From NCBI GenBank assembly GCA_020851075.1, contig JADZDL010000219.1:1-64000 (forward strand): a stretch of 64,000 bases of DNA, read 5' to 3'. Position 1 is the stretch's first letter. Every line of letters begins with the position of its first letter. The stretch comes from Planctomycetota bacterium (GTDB lineage Bacteria > Planctomycetota > UBA1135 > UBA2386). This document shows positions 25,877 to 34,367 of the stretch, in pieces. The translations under genes and the position numbers were made by a program. The notes beneath the pieces are model-generated. The model had not been told where the DNA came from, made no database searches, and saw only the letters and a list, made by a program, of their open reading frames with translations.

Positions 25877-27364
25877 CTACTGCGCACTGTGCGGCACGAG
25901 CGTGACTTCGACGTGGTCGACGAGCAGCTGGCTGCGAGCACCGGCCGGCAGGTCGCCGATCACGGTGATGCGCAGGTGGCGTTCGCGCGTCAGGTGGCGC
26001 AGGCTCGTGGTCGTAAACGTCATCGTGTGTGCGATGGTGTCGGCGACCGGCTGCTCGAAGGCGGTGTCGAAGCGTTCGTCGACGGGGTTGTAGATCGACA
26101 TGCGCAACACGCTGCCGGCATCGCCGCGGCTCACGCGCGCGGTGGCCTTGATCCGCACCTCGGCCATGTCCTCGGCGCTGGGGAGCGGCAGTTCGAAGCG
26201 GCAGTTGATGCCGGCGATTTCGCGGTTGCCGCTCGTCGCCGTGAAGACCGTGAACTCATCGCTGTCCTGGCTCACCAGTTGCGCAGTGCTCGCAAACTGC
26301 ACCGTGCCCGCCGCGATCTGGATCTGGGCTTTGGTGACGTCGAGCGCCTGTGGGGCTGCGGTCGTCCCGAGCGCCGGCAAGGCGGGCAACACTTCGATGC
26401 TCTGCAAGCGCCAGCGGTTGTCGGGCCACAATTGCACCGGGTCGCCGCTCGCCGCGGGCAGACTCGCGAGGCGCAACGTGGCGCGGCCGAGCGTCGGTTC
26501 GGCGAGGCCGAAGAACACGCGGTCCGCGGTTGGCGCCCAGCGCGGCACATCGGCTTCGCCGACCGGCTGATAGCGCAGCGTGACCACGCCGGTGGCGGTG
26601 TCCACGTAGTAGAGAGCCGCCAGGTCAGCGCTCAGGCGCCGCGAGAACGCGATGCGCGCGCCGTCGGGGGAGAAAGCCGGGTGGCGGTCGCCGTGGTCCG
26701 TGCCGACAGCGATGCCGCCGTCGGTCAGTTGTACGAGCCCCGTGCCGTCGCCTTGCACGAGCCACAGGGAGTGTTTGCCGGTCGCGTCGGCGCGGCTGAA
26801 GACGATGCGATCCGTTGCCCGGCACCAATCGGCTTCGCCATCCTTGGCCCCGGCGGGTGGGGTGAGGAACTGGCCCGGATTGTTGCCCGACGCATCGCAC
26901 TTCCAGAGGCTCTTGCTGCCGCTGCGATCGCTCGTGAACAGCACGGTGCTGCCGGTCGGCGACCAGCAGGGCTCGTCCTCGAGGTTGTTGTTGACCGTGA
27001 GCCGCAGCTCGCTGCGCGAACCGTCGATCGTCGATACGAAGATCTCGCGGCTGTCGGGACTGTCGAAGGTTCGTTCGCGGGCGAACACCACCGTGTTGCC
27101 GTCCGGGTGCACGCGCACATGCCGTTCGGGGCCGCTGCGCTCGGCGATGCGGTTGCCGCCGAGGTTCTGCACCGTGCGCAGCACGATCTCCGCAAACGAG
27201 TGCGGGCTGTCGATCCGGGCGCGGCAGGCGAGCAGTTCGGGGGGAACGTTCACGCCACCGATCGGATTGCTGCTGGCGTCACCGCTGCCACTGCAGGCGG
27301 CAGGCAACAGCGCCAGCAAGGCCGCGAGCGGGAGACCACGATTGGGACTTGGCATCGGGTGCAA
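25877..27364 (-). CDS. Lipoprotein with TolB-like (PD40) beta-propeller
   Basis: The N-terminus has a lipobox (LLPAACSG). The body has several TolB/WD40-like PD40 repeats, recognisable as blocks of the type P-x-W-S-P-D/T-G-x-x-[IV]-x-F (for example EPCWSPTGSTVLFTSDRSG, HPAFSPDGARIAFSRR, VPRWAPTADRVFFGL). The last 150 residues form a separate beta-domain with VTLVPHSAQ at the end. It should sit outside the cytoplasmic membrane. I found no catalytic motif; a binding or scaffold role is likely. A second in-frame ATG at 27355 is possible. The gene is divergent from queA with 42 bp between them. Confidence 0.78.
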   Translation of the reverse strand: MHPMPSPNRGLPLAALLALLPAACSGSGDASSNPIGGVNVPPELLACRARIDSPHSFAEIVLRTVQNLGGNRIAERSGPERHVRVHPDGNTVVFARERTFDSPDSREIFVSTIDGSRSELRLTVNNNLEDEPCWSPTGSTVLFTSDRSGSKSLWKCDASGNNPGQFLTPPAGAKDGEADWCRATDRIVFSRADATGKHSLWLVQGDGTGLVQLTDGGIAVGTDHGDRHPAFSPDGARIAFSRRLSADLAALYYVDTATGVVTLRYQPVGEADVPRWAPTADRVFFGLAEPTLGRATLRLASLPAASGDPVQLWPDNRWRLQSIEVLPALPALGTTAAPQALDVTKAQIQIAAGTVQFASTAQLVSQDSDEFTVFTATSGNREIAGINCRFELPLPSAEDMAEVRIKATARVSRGDAGSVLRMSIYNPVDERFDTAFEQPVADTIAHTMTFTTTSLRHLTRERHLRITVIGDLPAGARSQLLVDHVEVTLVPHSAQ

Positions 27365-27406
27365 TGCTCACCCGGTTCTGCGTCGCAGGCAACTGGTGGC
27401 CCGGAT

Positions 27407-28456
27407 ATGAAGGAGATCGTGCTGGTTTCCGACTTCGACTTCCCGTTGCCACCGCAGCTCGTGGCGACGCAACCTGCCGAACCGCGCGACAGTGCGCGGC
27501 TGCTCGTCTACGACCGTGCCACCGCAGCGGTGCGGCACCAGGTCTTTCGCGACCTGCCGACGTTCCTGCGCCGCGGCGACCTGCTCGTGCTCAACGACAC
27601 CCAGGTGCGGCCGTGGCGCCTGCGCGGGGTGCGGGCGACGGGTGGAGCCGTGGAGTGCCTGCTGCTGCGGCTCGATGGCGCGCGTGGGGAAGGGTTTGTA
27701 AAGCCCAGCAAGAAGCTGCGCCCGGGGGATACCGTCCAGATGGAACGCGGCGCGATCGCGATCACGCTGCGGGAATCGCTCGGCGGTGGCCGTTGGCAGT
27801 TCGATCTCGCGGCGCGCGACGGGGATGTGGCTTTGGCCCTCGAGGCATGCGGGCGAGCGCCACTGCCGCCGTACATCGCGCGCGATGGCGCCGAAGATGC
27901 GGTGCGCGACCGGCAACGTTACCAGACCGTGTTTGCGCGCGTGCCGGGGGCCGTAGCGGCGCCCACCGCGGGCTTGCACTTCACGCCCGAACTGCTCACG
28001 GCGCTCACGGCGATGGGGGTGCATATCGCCTACGTCACGTTGCACGTCGGCGAGGGCACGTTTGCCCCGCTGCGCACCAACGTCGTCGAAGAGCATCGTA
28101 TGCACGCCGAAGGCTACGAATTGCCCGAGGCCACCGCGCTGGCCGTCGCTGCGGCCCGGGCGCGCGGCGGGCGCGTGATCGCCGTGGGTACCACGAGTTG
28201 CCGGACGCTCGAGACCTGCGCGCGCGACGATCGGACCGTCGCCGCAGGCACCGGCGAATCGTCGCTGTTTCTCTACCCCGGCCGTCCGCTGCGCGTCGTC
28301 GATGCGCTGCTCACCAACTTCCACCTGCCGCAGTCGACGTTGCTCATGCTCGTGGCCGCCTTCGTGGGACGCGAAGAGATCCTGCGCGTGTATGCCGAAG
28401 CGATCGAGCGCGGGTATCGATTCTTCTCGTTTGGCGATGCGATGCTGCTCGCCTGA
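27407..28456 (+). CDS. queA: S-adenosylmethionine:tRNA ribosyltransferase-isomerase QueA
   Basis: The 349 residues cover the whole QueA family. QueA transfers and rearranges the ribose of S-adenosylmethionine onto 7-aminomethyl-7-deazaguanine in tRNA to give epoxyqueuosine. Family blocks seen are FDFPLPPQLVATQPAEPRD, LLVLNDTQVRPWRL, VAAPTAGLHFTPELL, LHVGEGTFAPLR, EEHRMHAEGYEL, GTTSCRTLET and TNFHLPQSTLLMLVAAFVG. The ATG at 27407 is used; a GTG at 27419 follows an AAGGAG at only 3 bp and is the alternative. queG, the next enzyme of the pathway, lies at 42048, outside this operon. The gene converges with thiE. Confidence 0.96.
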   Translation: MKEIVLVSDFDFPLPPQLVATQPAEPRDSARLLVYDRATAAVRHQVFRDLPTFLRRGDLLVLNDTQVRPWRLRGVRATGGAVECLLLRLDGARGEGFVKPSKKLRPGDTVQMERGAIAITLRESLGGGRWQFDLAARDGDVALALEACGRAPLPPYIARDGAEDAVRDRQRYQTVFARVPGAVAAPTAGLHFTPELLTALTAMGVHIAYVTLHVGEGTFAPLRTNVVEEHRMHAEGYELPEATALAVAAARARGGRVIAVGTTSCRTLETCARDDRTVAAGTGESSLFLYPGRPLRVVDALLTNFHLPQSTLLMLVAAFVGREEILRVYAEAIERGYRFFSFGDAMLLA

Positions 28457-28462
28457 GAACGA

Positions 28463-29071
28463 CTACAGCCAGCGCCGCAGCTCGGCCGTCGCCTTGGCGG
28501 GATCGTCACTCTGCAGGATCGTGCTGCAGACGGCGATGCGGTCGACCCCCAAGGTGCGCAGTTGCGGCAGTTCCGCCTTGGTGATGCCGCCGATCGCGAA
28601 CAGCGGCAGGTTGGCCTGCTGGGCGGCGGCGACCGCGGCTTCGATCTCCGCGGGGGTCTTGCCGACCTGGTAGCCCTTCGTCGAGGTCGGGTAGCAAGGG
28701 CCAAATCCGACGTAGTCGGCGCCGGCGGCGGCCGCGGCGGCGATCTCGGCAGGGGCATGCGTGCTGACGCCCAGGCAACGTTCGACGAGCACCTTGCGGG
28801 CGGCATCGGCGGGCATGTCGGTCTGGCCGATGTGCGCGCCCGCGGCGCGGCCGCGCATCGCCAACATCACATCGTCATTGACGATCAGTGGCACGCCGAA
28901 CCGCCGGCAGGTCTCGCGGGCCCGCTCGAACCCAGCCCGGTTCGCTTCCTTGCAGCGCCACTGCACGAGGTCGACCCCGGCGCCGAGCGCGAGTTCGAGC
29001 GTTTGCCAGGGATCCGCCGCACACAAGGACGGGGTGAACAGCAGGTAGAGGCGGCGTTCGAACAGGCGCAT
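28463..29071 (-). CDS. thiE: Thiamine-phosphate synthase ThiE
   Basis: The 202 residues match the TIM-barrel enzyme that joins the hydroxymethylpyrimidine diphosphate and the thiazole phosphate to form thiamine monophosphate. Motifs in order: LVQWRCKEA, LIVNDDVMLA, GAHIGQTD, GVSTHAPAE, DYVGFGPCYPTSTKG and FAIGGIT. Phosphate-binding loops are complete. The ATG at 29071 gives the usual length; an upstream open extension has no family similarity. The stop lies 6 bp from the convergent queA stop. It seems to be a single gene here; no other thiamine gene is adjacent. Confidence 0.93.
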   Translation of the reverse strand: MRLFERRLYLLFTPSLCAADPWQTLELALGAGVDLVQWRCKEANRAGFERARETCRRFGVPLIVNDDVMLAMRGRAAGAHIGQTDMPADAARKVLVERCLGVSTHAPAEIAAAAAAGADYVGFGPCYPTSTKGYQVGKTPAEIEAAVAAAQQANLPLFAIGGITKAELPQLRTLGVDRIAVCSTILQSDDPAKATAELRRWL

Positions 29072-29154
29072 CGTTGGGCGGAGGAGAGTAGCAGCTGCGA
29101 ACGGCGAACGCCCGGGTGTGGCGCGCATCTGTTGCAGGTCGTAGCCTCTTCTGT

Positions 29155-29811
29155 GTGTTCCCGGACGCCTTCCTGCCCAACTTGGCGTTGTTCGTGCTCG
29201 GCCAGGCCGCCGCGTGGTTCTACCTGCGCACCGGTCGGTTCTGGGTTGGCGCGATCAGCACGGCTTCGTTGTGGCTGTTTGCCGATTGGGCCGTCGTCGC
29301 CAGGTTTGTATTTGCCGCCGAAGGTGCGGACTACCTGTTGCCGCTCGGTGGCATGCAGGTCGTAGCGATCGGGCTCGCCGTGGTGCTCGCCGTGGCCCTT
29401 TGGCGCCGCCGGTGGTCGAAAACGGGCAAAGCGCGCGACGTGCGTTTTGGCGAAGGGCTGCGCGCCTACCTGCGCGAAGAGCTGCCGCTCGCGCAGCGCC
29501 TGTTCCGGAGCCTCGTATCCTGCAACCCGTGGGATGCCGCCGCCTGGCTGGCTCTGGGCAACGTCGAACGGCGGCTGCAGCGCCCGCGCAAGGCCGCCGC
29601 GTGTTACCGCCGGGCCCTCGGCGTCGATCGCGCCGGCGACTACGTGCACCTGGTGCACCAGCAGCAGCGCCTGCTCGGGCAGCAGTCGAAGGCGCGCGCG
29701 GTAGCGGCCTCACCCGGTGCCAGCGTCTTGGACACTCAGCGGTCCAGGATCTCCACCGACGCCGATGCCGACTCCCCAGGCTTGACCACGAACTCGGCCG
29801 GTCGGCAGTAG
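29155..29811 (+). CDS. Membrane protein with TPR-like C-terminal domain
   Basis: This protein is not recognised by family. It has three hydrophobic helices in the first 90 residues (ALFVLGQAAAWFYL, ISTASLWLFADWAVVA, VVAIGLAVVLAVALW), then a soluble part with a tetratricopeptide-like pair (LFRSLVSCNPWDAAAWLALGNVERRLQRPRKAAACYRRAL). The GTG at 29155 places the first helix at the N-terminus; a GTG at 29116 is an alternative. The 3' end overlaps the convergent surface-protein gene by 76 bp, and the last 25 residues look unconserved, so the true end could be derived from that overlap. Confidence 0.6.
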   Translation: MFPDAFLPNLALFVLGQAAAWFYLRTGRFWVGAISTASLWLFADWAVVARFVFAAEGADYLLPLGGMQVVAIGLAVVLAVALWRRRWSKTGKARDVRFGEGLRAYLREELPLAQRLFRSLVSCNPWDAAAWLALGNVERRLQRPRKAAACYRRALGVDRAGDYVHLVHQQQRLLGQQSKARAVAASPGASVLDTQRSRISTDADADSPGLTTNSAGRQ

Positions 29812-32462
29812 CCACCGTGCATGGGTTCGATCGACCAGGTTCCGGCCGGAATGCCCGACAGGCTGGCGATGCCCGTGGCGGCCGTCAGCACCTCATACCG
29901 CGACAGTTCCTCCCCTTCCTTGCCGATCTGGCGCAGTCGCAGCATGCGGTCCGCGAAGGGCACCGCGTCATGCGTGCAGAGCAGTTGCAGTGAGCAGGAG
30001 GTGACGCCGACCTGCACCTTCAGGGCCGGGTCGGTGACGCGCTTGGGGGTGCGGACGACGCGGCGTTCCACGAACTGCAGGCGGCCCTGCCATTCGACAT
30101 CGATGCGCAGTTCGTAGTCGGTGTCGGGCTGCAGGTTGCCAAACGTGAAGCTGCCAAACGAATCGGTCGTGAAGCGCCGCGACCAGATGGCGGGTGGAGC
30201 TTCGTGCGCCGCCTCGGCCTCGCGCTGTCGCCAGCGTCGCCCGCGTCGGCGAGGGTCCTCGCGCGGGGTGGCCTGCATACCCTGTTCCGCCTCGCGCAGG
30301 CGCACGAGGGCCTCAGGAATGGGCACCCCATCGCGCGTGATGAGGCCCGTGATCTGGGCAATCATCAGCGGGTCGGCTTCGGCCTCCAGATTGAGGAACA
30401 GCTCCTGATCCTCGTCGAGCAGGACCTGCACGCTTCGCCACTGGCTGCCGGGTTCGCCACCACCGGTGATCCCAGGCACCGCCGGGAGTTGTGGTTTCAG
30501 TTCCCAGATGCCCGCATTGAGGCCCCGCAGGCCGAACGTGCCATTGGCGTCCGTGACGGCGAGCTGCTCGTCGAGCCAGCCGCTGCCCTCCAGTTCGTGT
30601 CCGATCGGGGGCTTCTGCCGCGCGCGAACGCGGAAGCCCGACGCCGCCGGGCGCTGGTGGAACAACAGGCGGCCTTCGATGCGCGCCGGGCGACGCAGGG
30701 CCAGGTCGATCACCTGCCCAGGAATCGCATGCACCTTGGGGCCGGGGCTCGGTCCGAAGGCCGGGTGATCGGCTTGCAGCGACAGGAAGGTGTCCCACGC
30801 GGGCACGCGCAGCAGCCCTTCGTCGTCCGTGTTGCCCACCAGCACGCGGTCGTTGGCGAGCAGGTCCCACTGCGAACCGGCGAACGTGAGTTCCGGATTC
30901 CGATGCGCCTGGATGCGCACCGACGCGTGCGGAACCACGGTGCCGTGGCGATCGACGGTGCGCACCGTGATCGAGCGGATCGGCAGCATCGTGATCGCGA
31001 TCTCGGTCGCCGAAGCGTCGATCGGCGCCATGGCGGGCGCGAATCCCGGGGCCGCCGCGACGGCGACGACGGCGCACGGCAGGCGGCCGCGATACTGCCC
31101 CGAGCCGATCGGGTTCGGCTGCATGCCGGCCGGCAGGGCACGATCGACCGGGCGGAAGGCGGCGCCGGTCACGTAGAAGCGCACCTGCCCGCCCGAGATC
31201 GCTGCGCCGCGCTCATCGGCCAGGCTCACGGTGCAGGTTGGTGGCCGTTCGATCACGACCTGGGAGTCGAAGGGCAAGGGCCGGGTAATCCACGGGCCAC
31301 CGCCCGGGTAGGCAAACGCGATCAGAGCATTCTGGCCGGCCGGCACGTAGGCATTGATTTCGCCCCTGGCGTTCGTGCGTTGCGCCGGTGAGCCAAAACC
31401 AAAATCACCGTGCAGGAACGCGACCTCCGCGCCGACCCACGGTTGTTTTAGTTCGTCGACGAAGCGCACGCCGATCGGGAAGCTCTCGCCAAGCTGGATC
31501 CGACCGATGTCGGTGATGCGAGCGCATGCGACCTGGATGCTGGAGACCTTGGCGTAGCCTTGTTCGTTGGCGACGAACACATCGTGGGCGCCGGGCCGCA
31601 GGCCGTTGCACCGGAAGCGTCCACGCCGGTCCGTGGTGGTGGTCGCAAAGGGCAGGAACTGGTCGCGGCGGATCACCCAGTCGGGCAGTGGCCCCGACGC
31701 GAGATTGCCGGGCACACGAAAGCGCTCGAGGCCTCGATTGCGCGCGGCGCGCAGCTCGTCGAGCCCGCCGGCGAGGTCCATGAGCGGATCATCGACGGCG
31801 CGGATCGTGGCGTTGGCGATCGGCTGGCCGGCGAGGTCGGTGACGGTGCCCGTGATGCCGCCGCGGTCGTCGAGCCAGATATCGCCGAGATCGACGGAGT
31901 CACCCGCCCGCGGCACGCGCGGCACCTTCTGGAAGTCGCTCCATTCGCCGCGTTGGTCGATGAGGAAGAAGAGCTCGCCCGCGGTCGGTGCAAATCGCAG
32001 CACGAACCAGCCGTCCGCATCGGTCACCGCACTCACATCGTCGCTGGCCGGAGCCCGTTGGTCGCCGCGGGCAGTTTCCGTGGGCAGCACCGAGTCGAGC
32101 CACGAGCGCGTGAGTCGGACTTCGAGGCCGGCGGGATGCAGCCATGGGCGTTGGCGTACGGTCAGGCGTCCGCGCACGCGGCACGAATAGGGATTGTCCT
32201 CGTCGGTCGCGAGCGGGTCGGGAATGCGTTCTTCGAGACTGCGTGTCCACCAGCCGCCGTCGATCGAGACTCGGCTGGTGACGGGCCCAGCCTCCAGTTC
32301 GGGTTGCGCCGTTGTCACCGCCGGTTGGTCGACGGGGGTGGTGGCGGACGGTCCGCCCAACGGCGGGGGGGCTTCGTCACCTTGCCACAGCAGGATCGCC
32401 ACCACGAGGACCGCGAAGGTGATGCCAACTCCGAATGCCGGACGAAATCCCATGCTGCCCAT
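29736..32462 (-). CDS. Large anchored protein with carboxypeptidase-regulatory-like domains
   Basis: The 908 residues start with an N-terminal membrane anchor (FGVGITFAVLVVAILLW) and a short Pro/Thr-rich linker. They contain at least six regulatory-like beta-domains of the type G-x-V-x-D-x-x-G-x-P-[IV]-x-x-A-x-[IV] (GTVTDLAGQPIANATIRAVD and others near residues 325, 425, 520, 625 and 740), each followed by a TD-x-x-G-x-[FL] turn. It resembles the protein at 2498-5719 but lacks its glycine-rich linkers. A cell-surface role is inferred. The ATG at 32462 is used; ATG 32453 is also in frame. Confidence 0.75.
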   Translation of the reverse strand: MGSMGFRPAFGVGITFAVLVVAILLWQGDEAPPPLGGPSATTPVDQPAVTTAQPELEAGPVTSRVSIDGGWWTRSLEERIPDPLATDEDNPYSCRVRGRLTVRQRPWLHPAGLEVRLTRSWLDSVLPTETARGDQRAPASDDVSAVTDADGWFVLRFAPTAGELFFLIDQRGEWSDFQKVPRVPRAGDSVDLGDIWLDDRGGITGTVTDLAGQPIANATIRAVDDPLMDLAGGLDELRAARNRGLERFRVPGNLASGPLPDWVIRRDQFLPFATTTTDRRGRFRCNGLRPGAHDVFVANEQGYAKVSSIQVACARITDIGRIQLGESFPIGVRFVDELKQPWVGAEVAFLHGDFGFGSPAQRTNARGEINAYVPAGQNALIAFAYPGGGPWITRPLPFDSQVVIERPPTCTVSLADERGAAISGGQVRFYVTGAAFRPVDRALPAGMQPNPIGSGQYRGRLPCAVVAVAAAPGFAPAMAPIDASATEIAITMLPIRSITVRTVDRHGTVVPHASVRIQAHRNPELTFAGSQWDLLANDRVLVGNTDDEGLLRVPAWDTFLSLQADHPAFGPSPGPKVHAIPGQVIDLALRRPARIEGRLLFHQRPAASGFRVRARQKPPIGHELEGSGWLDEQLAVTDANGTFGLRGLNAGIWELKPQLPAVPGITGGGEPGSQWRSVQVLLDEDQELFLNLEAEADPLMIAQITGLITRDGVPIPEALVRLREAEQGMQATPREDPRRRGRRWRQREAEAAHEAPPAIWSRRFTTDSFGSFTFGNLQPDTDYELRIDVEWQGRLQFVERRVVRTPKRVTDPALKVQVGVTSCSLQLLCTHDAVPFADRMLRLRQIGKEGEELSRYEVLTAATGIASLSGIPAGTWSIEPMHGGYCRPAEFVVKPGESASASVEILDR

Positions 32463-32578
32463 GCTAACCGATCCAGGAAGTTGCACAGTGGTGTGGGATC
32501 TGACGTCAAGGTGACGTTGTCGCGACACATCCCTGACAACTGGGACGGTCCAACATCCCCGATTCTTTCGCGAATCTC

Positions 32579-34204
32579 ATGCGCAACTTCCTCGCGGTGT
32601 TTCCCCTCTTCGCCGCTGCAGTCGCAGCCCAGGGCGGTCTCCCCAACCAGCCGGTGCCTCCGCAGAACCCGATCACGCCGCAGAAGGCGATCCTCGGCAA
32701 GCTGCTGTTCTGGGAAGAGCAGATGTCGAGCAACAACCGCGTGGCGTGTGGCACGTGCCACACCTTCGCGGCTGGCGGCGGCGACCTGCGCCGCGCCCTC
32801 AATTCGGCGGGGCCCGATGGGGTGACCCCCAGCCCGGACGACACCTTTGGTTCGCCCGGCGTGTCGCGCGCCGACGCCAACAACGAGTACCTGCCGGACG
32901 CCGTCTTCGGCGTGGCTCCCCAGGTCACGCCGCGCAGTTCGCCGAGCTTCCTCACGGCGGCCTGGTTCCCGGAACTGTTCTGGGATGGTCGCGCGAGCGG
33001 AACCTTCGTGGATCCCGAGACCAACCAGACGCTGATCCCAGGTGGCGGTGCCCTCGAGAGTCAGGCGCTTGGCCCGATCCTGGCTGGCAACGAGATGGCT
33101 CACGATGCGCGTCTCTGGAGCGAAGTGACGCACAAGCTGGAGACCGCGCGCCCGATGGCGCTGGCGACCAATCTGCCGGCGGACATGGCCAATGCCGTCG
33201 CCAATGGCGCGACGTATCCGGCCATGTTCCAGGCGGCCTTCGGATCGCCCGACATCACCGCCCAGCGTATTGCCTATGCGCTAGCGACCTACCAGCGCAC
33301 CCTGGTGCCCGACCAGTCGCCGTGGGATCGGTTCCAGCGCGGGGTGCCCGGCGCGATGACCCAGCAGCAGATCAACGGGATGAACATCTTCAACGGCCCG
33401 GCGCGCTGCAACCTCTGCCACACCCCAGGCCTGTTCAGTGATCGCCAGTTCCGCAACCTCGGTCTGCAGCCGGTAGCAGCGGACCGCGGCCGCCAGAACA
33501 CGACCAACAACAACGCCGACCGCGGCAAGTTCAAGGTGCCGAGCCTGCGCAACGTCGGTCTGCGCACGAGCCTCATGCACAACGGTCAGTTCACGACCGT
33601 AGGCCAGGTATTCGGCTTCTATCTCGGCGGTGGTGGCCCGTTCACGGACAACAAGGATCCGCTGCTGGTGCCGTTGCAGGTGCCGCCGCAGCAGGCCAAC
33701 GACCTCATCAACTTCGTGAGCAACGCGCTGACGGATCCTCGGGTCGCGGCTGGCCAGGCGCCCTTTGATCGTCCGACCCTGGCGAGCCAGCGTATTCCCA
33801 ACGCAGGGTTCCAATATGGTCAGGGCAGTGCGGGAACGGGCAACCGCGTGCCCACCATCCTGTCCGAGGTGCCGGCCAATCTCGGCAACGTCGACTTCAA
33901 GATCGGCGTCGCCAACGCCCGCGGTGGCGCTCTCGGCACGCTCGCGGTGTCGGTCCTGCCTGCCAACACCCAGATCCAGGGGGTGCGCGTGAACGTCGAG
34001 GTCTTCTCGACACCCGCGCTGTTCTACGAGCCGCTCGGCGGCGCCAATGGCGTCGCCGGTGCCGGCTACGGCACGGTGAAGTTTGCGCTGCCGCCGGAGC
34101 CGAGTCTGGCTGGCATCACGCTGTTTGCGCAGTGGTTCGTGTGGGATGCGGGAGTGCCGGTTGGCCTCGCGAGTTCCCGCGGCGCGGAGCTGCGCCTGTT
34201 CTGA
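32579..34204 (+). CDS. Diheme cytochrome c peroxidase / MauG-family protein with extra C-terminal module
   Basis: A signal peptide (MRNFLAVFPLFAAAVAAQ) is followed by two heme-binding sites, CGTCH (C57-H61) and CNLCH (C277-H281), and the conserved block PSLRNVGLRTSLMHNGQF, which holds the usual Met ligand region of bacterial cytochrome c peroxidases. Members reduce hydrogen peroxide with electrons from cytochromes or act as MauG-type oxidants. Residues about 405-541 are an addition not needed for the peroxidase fold and share the pattern LFAQWFVWD ... GLASSRGAELRLF with other secreted proteins of this window. Both heme sites are complete. The gene ends 73 bp before a strong hairpin. Confidence 0.88.
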   Translation: MRNFLAVFPLFAAAVAAQGGLPNQPVPPQNPITPQKAILGKLLFWEEQMSSNNRVACGTCHTFAAGGGDLRRALNSAGPDGVTPSPDDTFGSPGVSRADANNEYLPDAVFGVAPQVTPRSSPSFLTAAWFPELFWDGRASGTFVDPETNQTLIPGGGALESQALGPILAGNEMAHDARLWSEVTHKLETARPMALATNLPADMANAVANGATYPAMFQAAFGSPDITAQRIAYALATYQRTLVPDQSPWDRFQRGVPGAMTQQQINGMNIFNGPARCNLCHTPGLFSDRQFRNLGLQPVAADRGRQNTTNNNADRGKFKVPSLRNVGLRTSLMHNGQFTTVGQVFGFYLGGGGPFTDNKDPLLVPLQVPPQQANDLINFVSNALTDPRVAAGQAPFDRPTLASQRIPNAGFQYGQGSAGTGNRVPTILSEVPANLGNVDFKIGVANARGGALGTLAVSVLPANTQIQGVRVNVEVFSTPALFYEPLGGANGVAGAGYGTVKFALPPEPSLAGITLFAQWFVWDAGVPVGLASSRGAELRLF

Positions 34205-34276
34205 GCCCTGGTGGCTCGCGCGGCGACGGAGCGGAACTCGTGAGCCGCAGCGAGGAACGGGCAGGGGGAGAAACGA

Positions 34277-34313
34277 GCGCGGGCCGCCACTCCCGAGGAG
34301 TGGCGGCCCGCGC
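34277..34313. terminator. Bidirectional hairpin, 17-bp perfect stem
   Basis: Arms 34277-34293 and 34297-34313 are perfect reverse complements (very GC-rich) with a 3-base loop CGA. It lies between the convergent peroxidase and secreted-protein genes and can fold in either transcript. There is no U-tract, so it may act by a factor-assisted or RNA-stabilising mechanism. Confidence 0.7.
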
Positions 34314-34367
34314 GTGGCGACCGGTGAGGTTGCCGACCGTCCCTGAAAGACGGCCCCTAATCACTGC

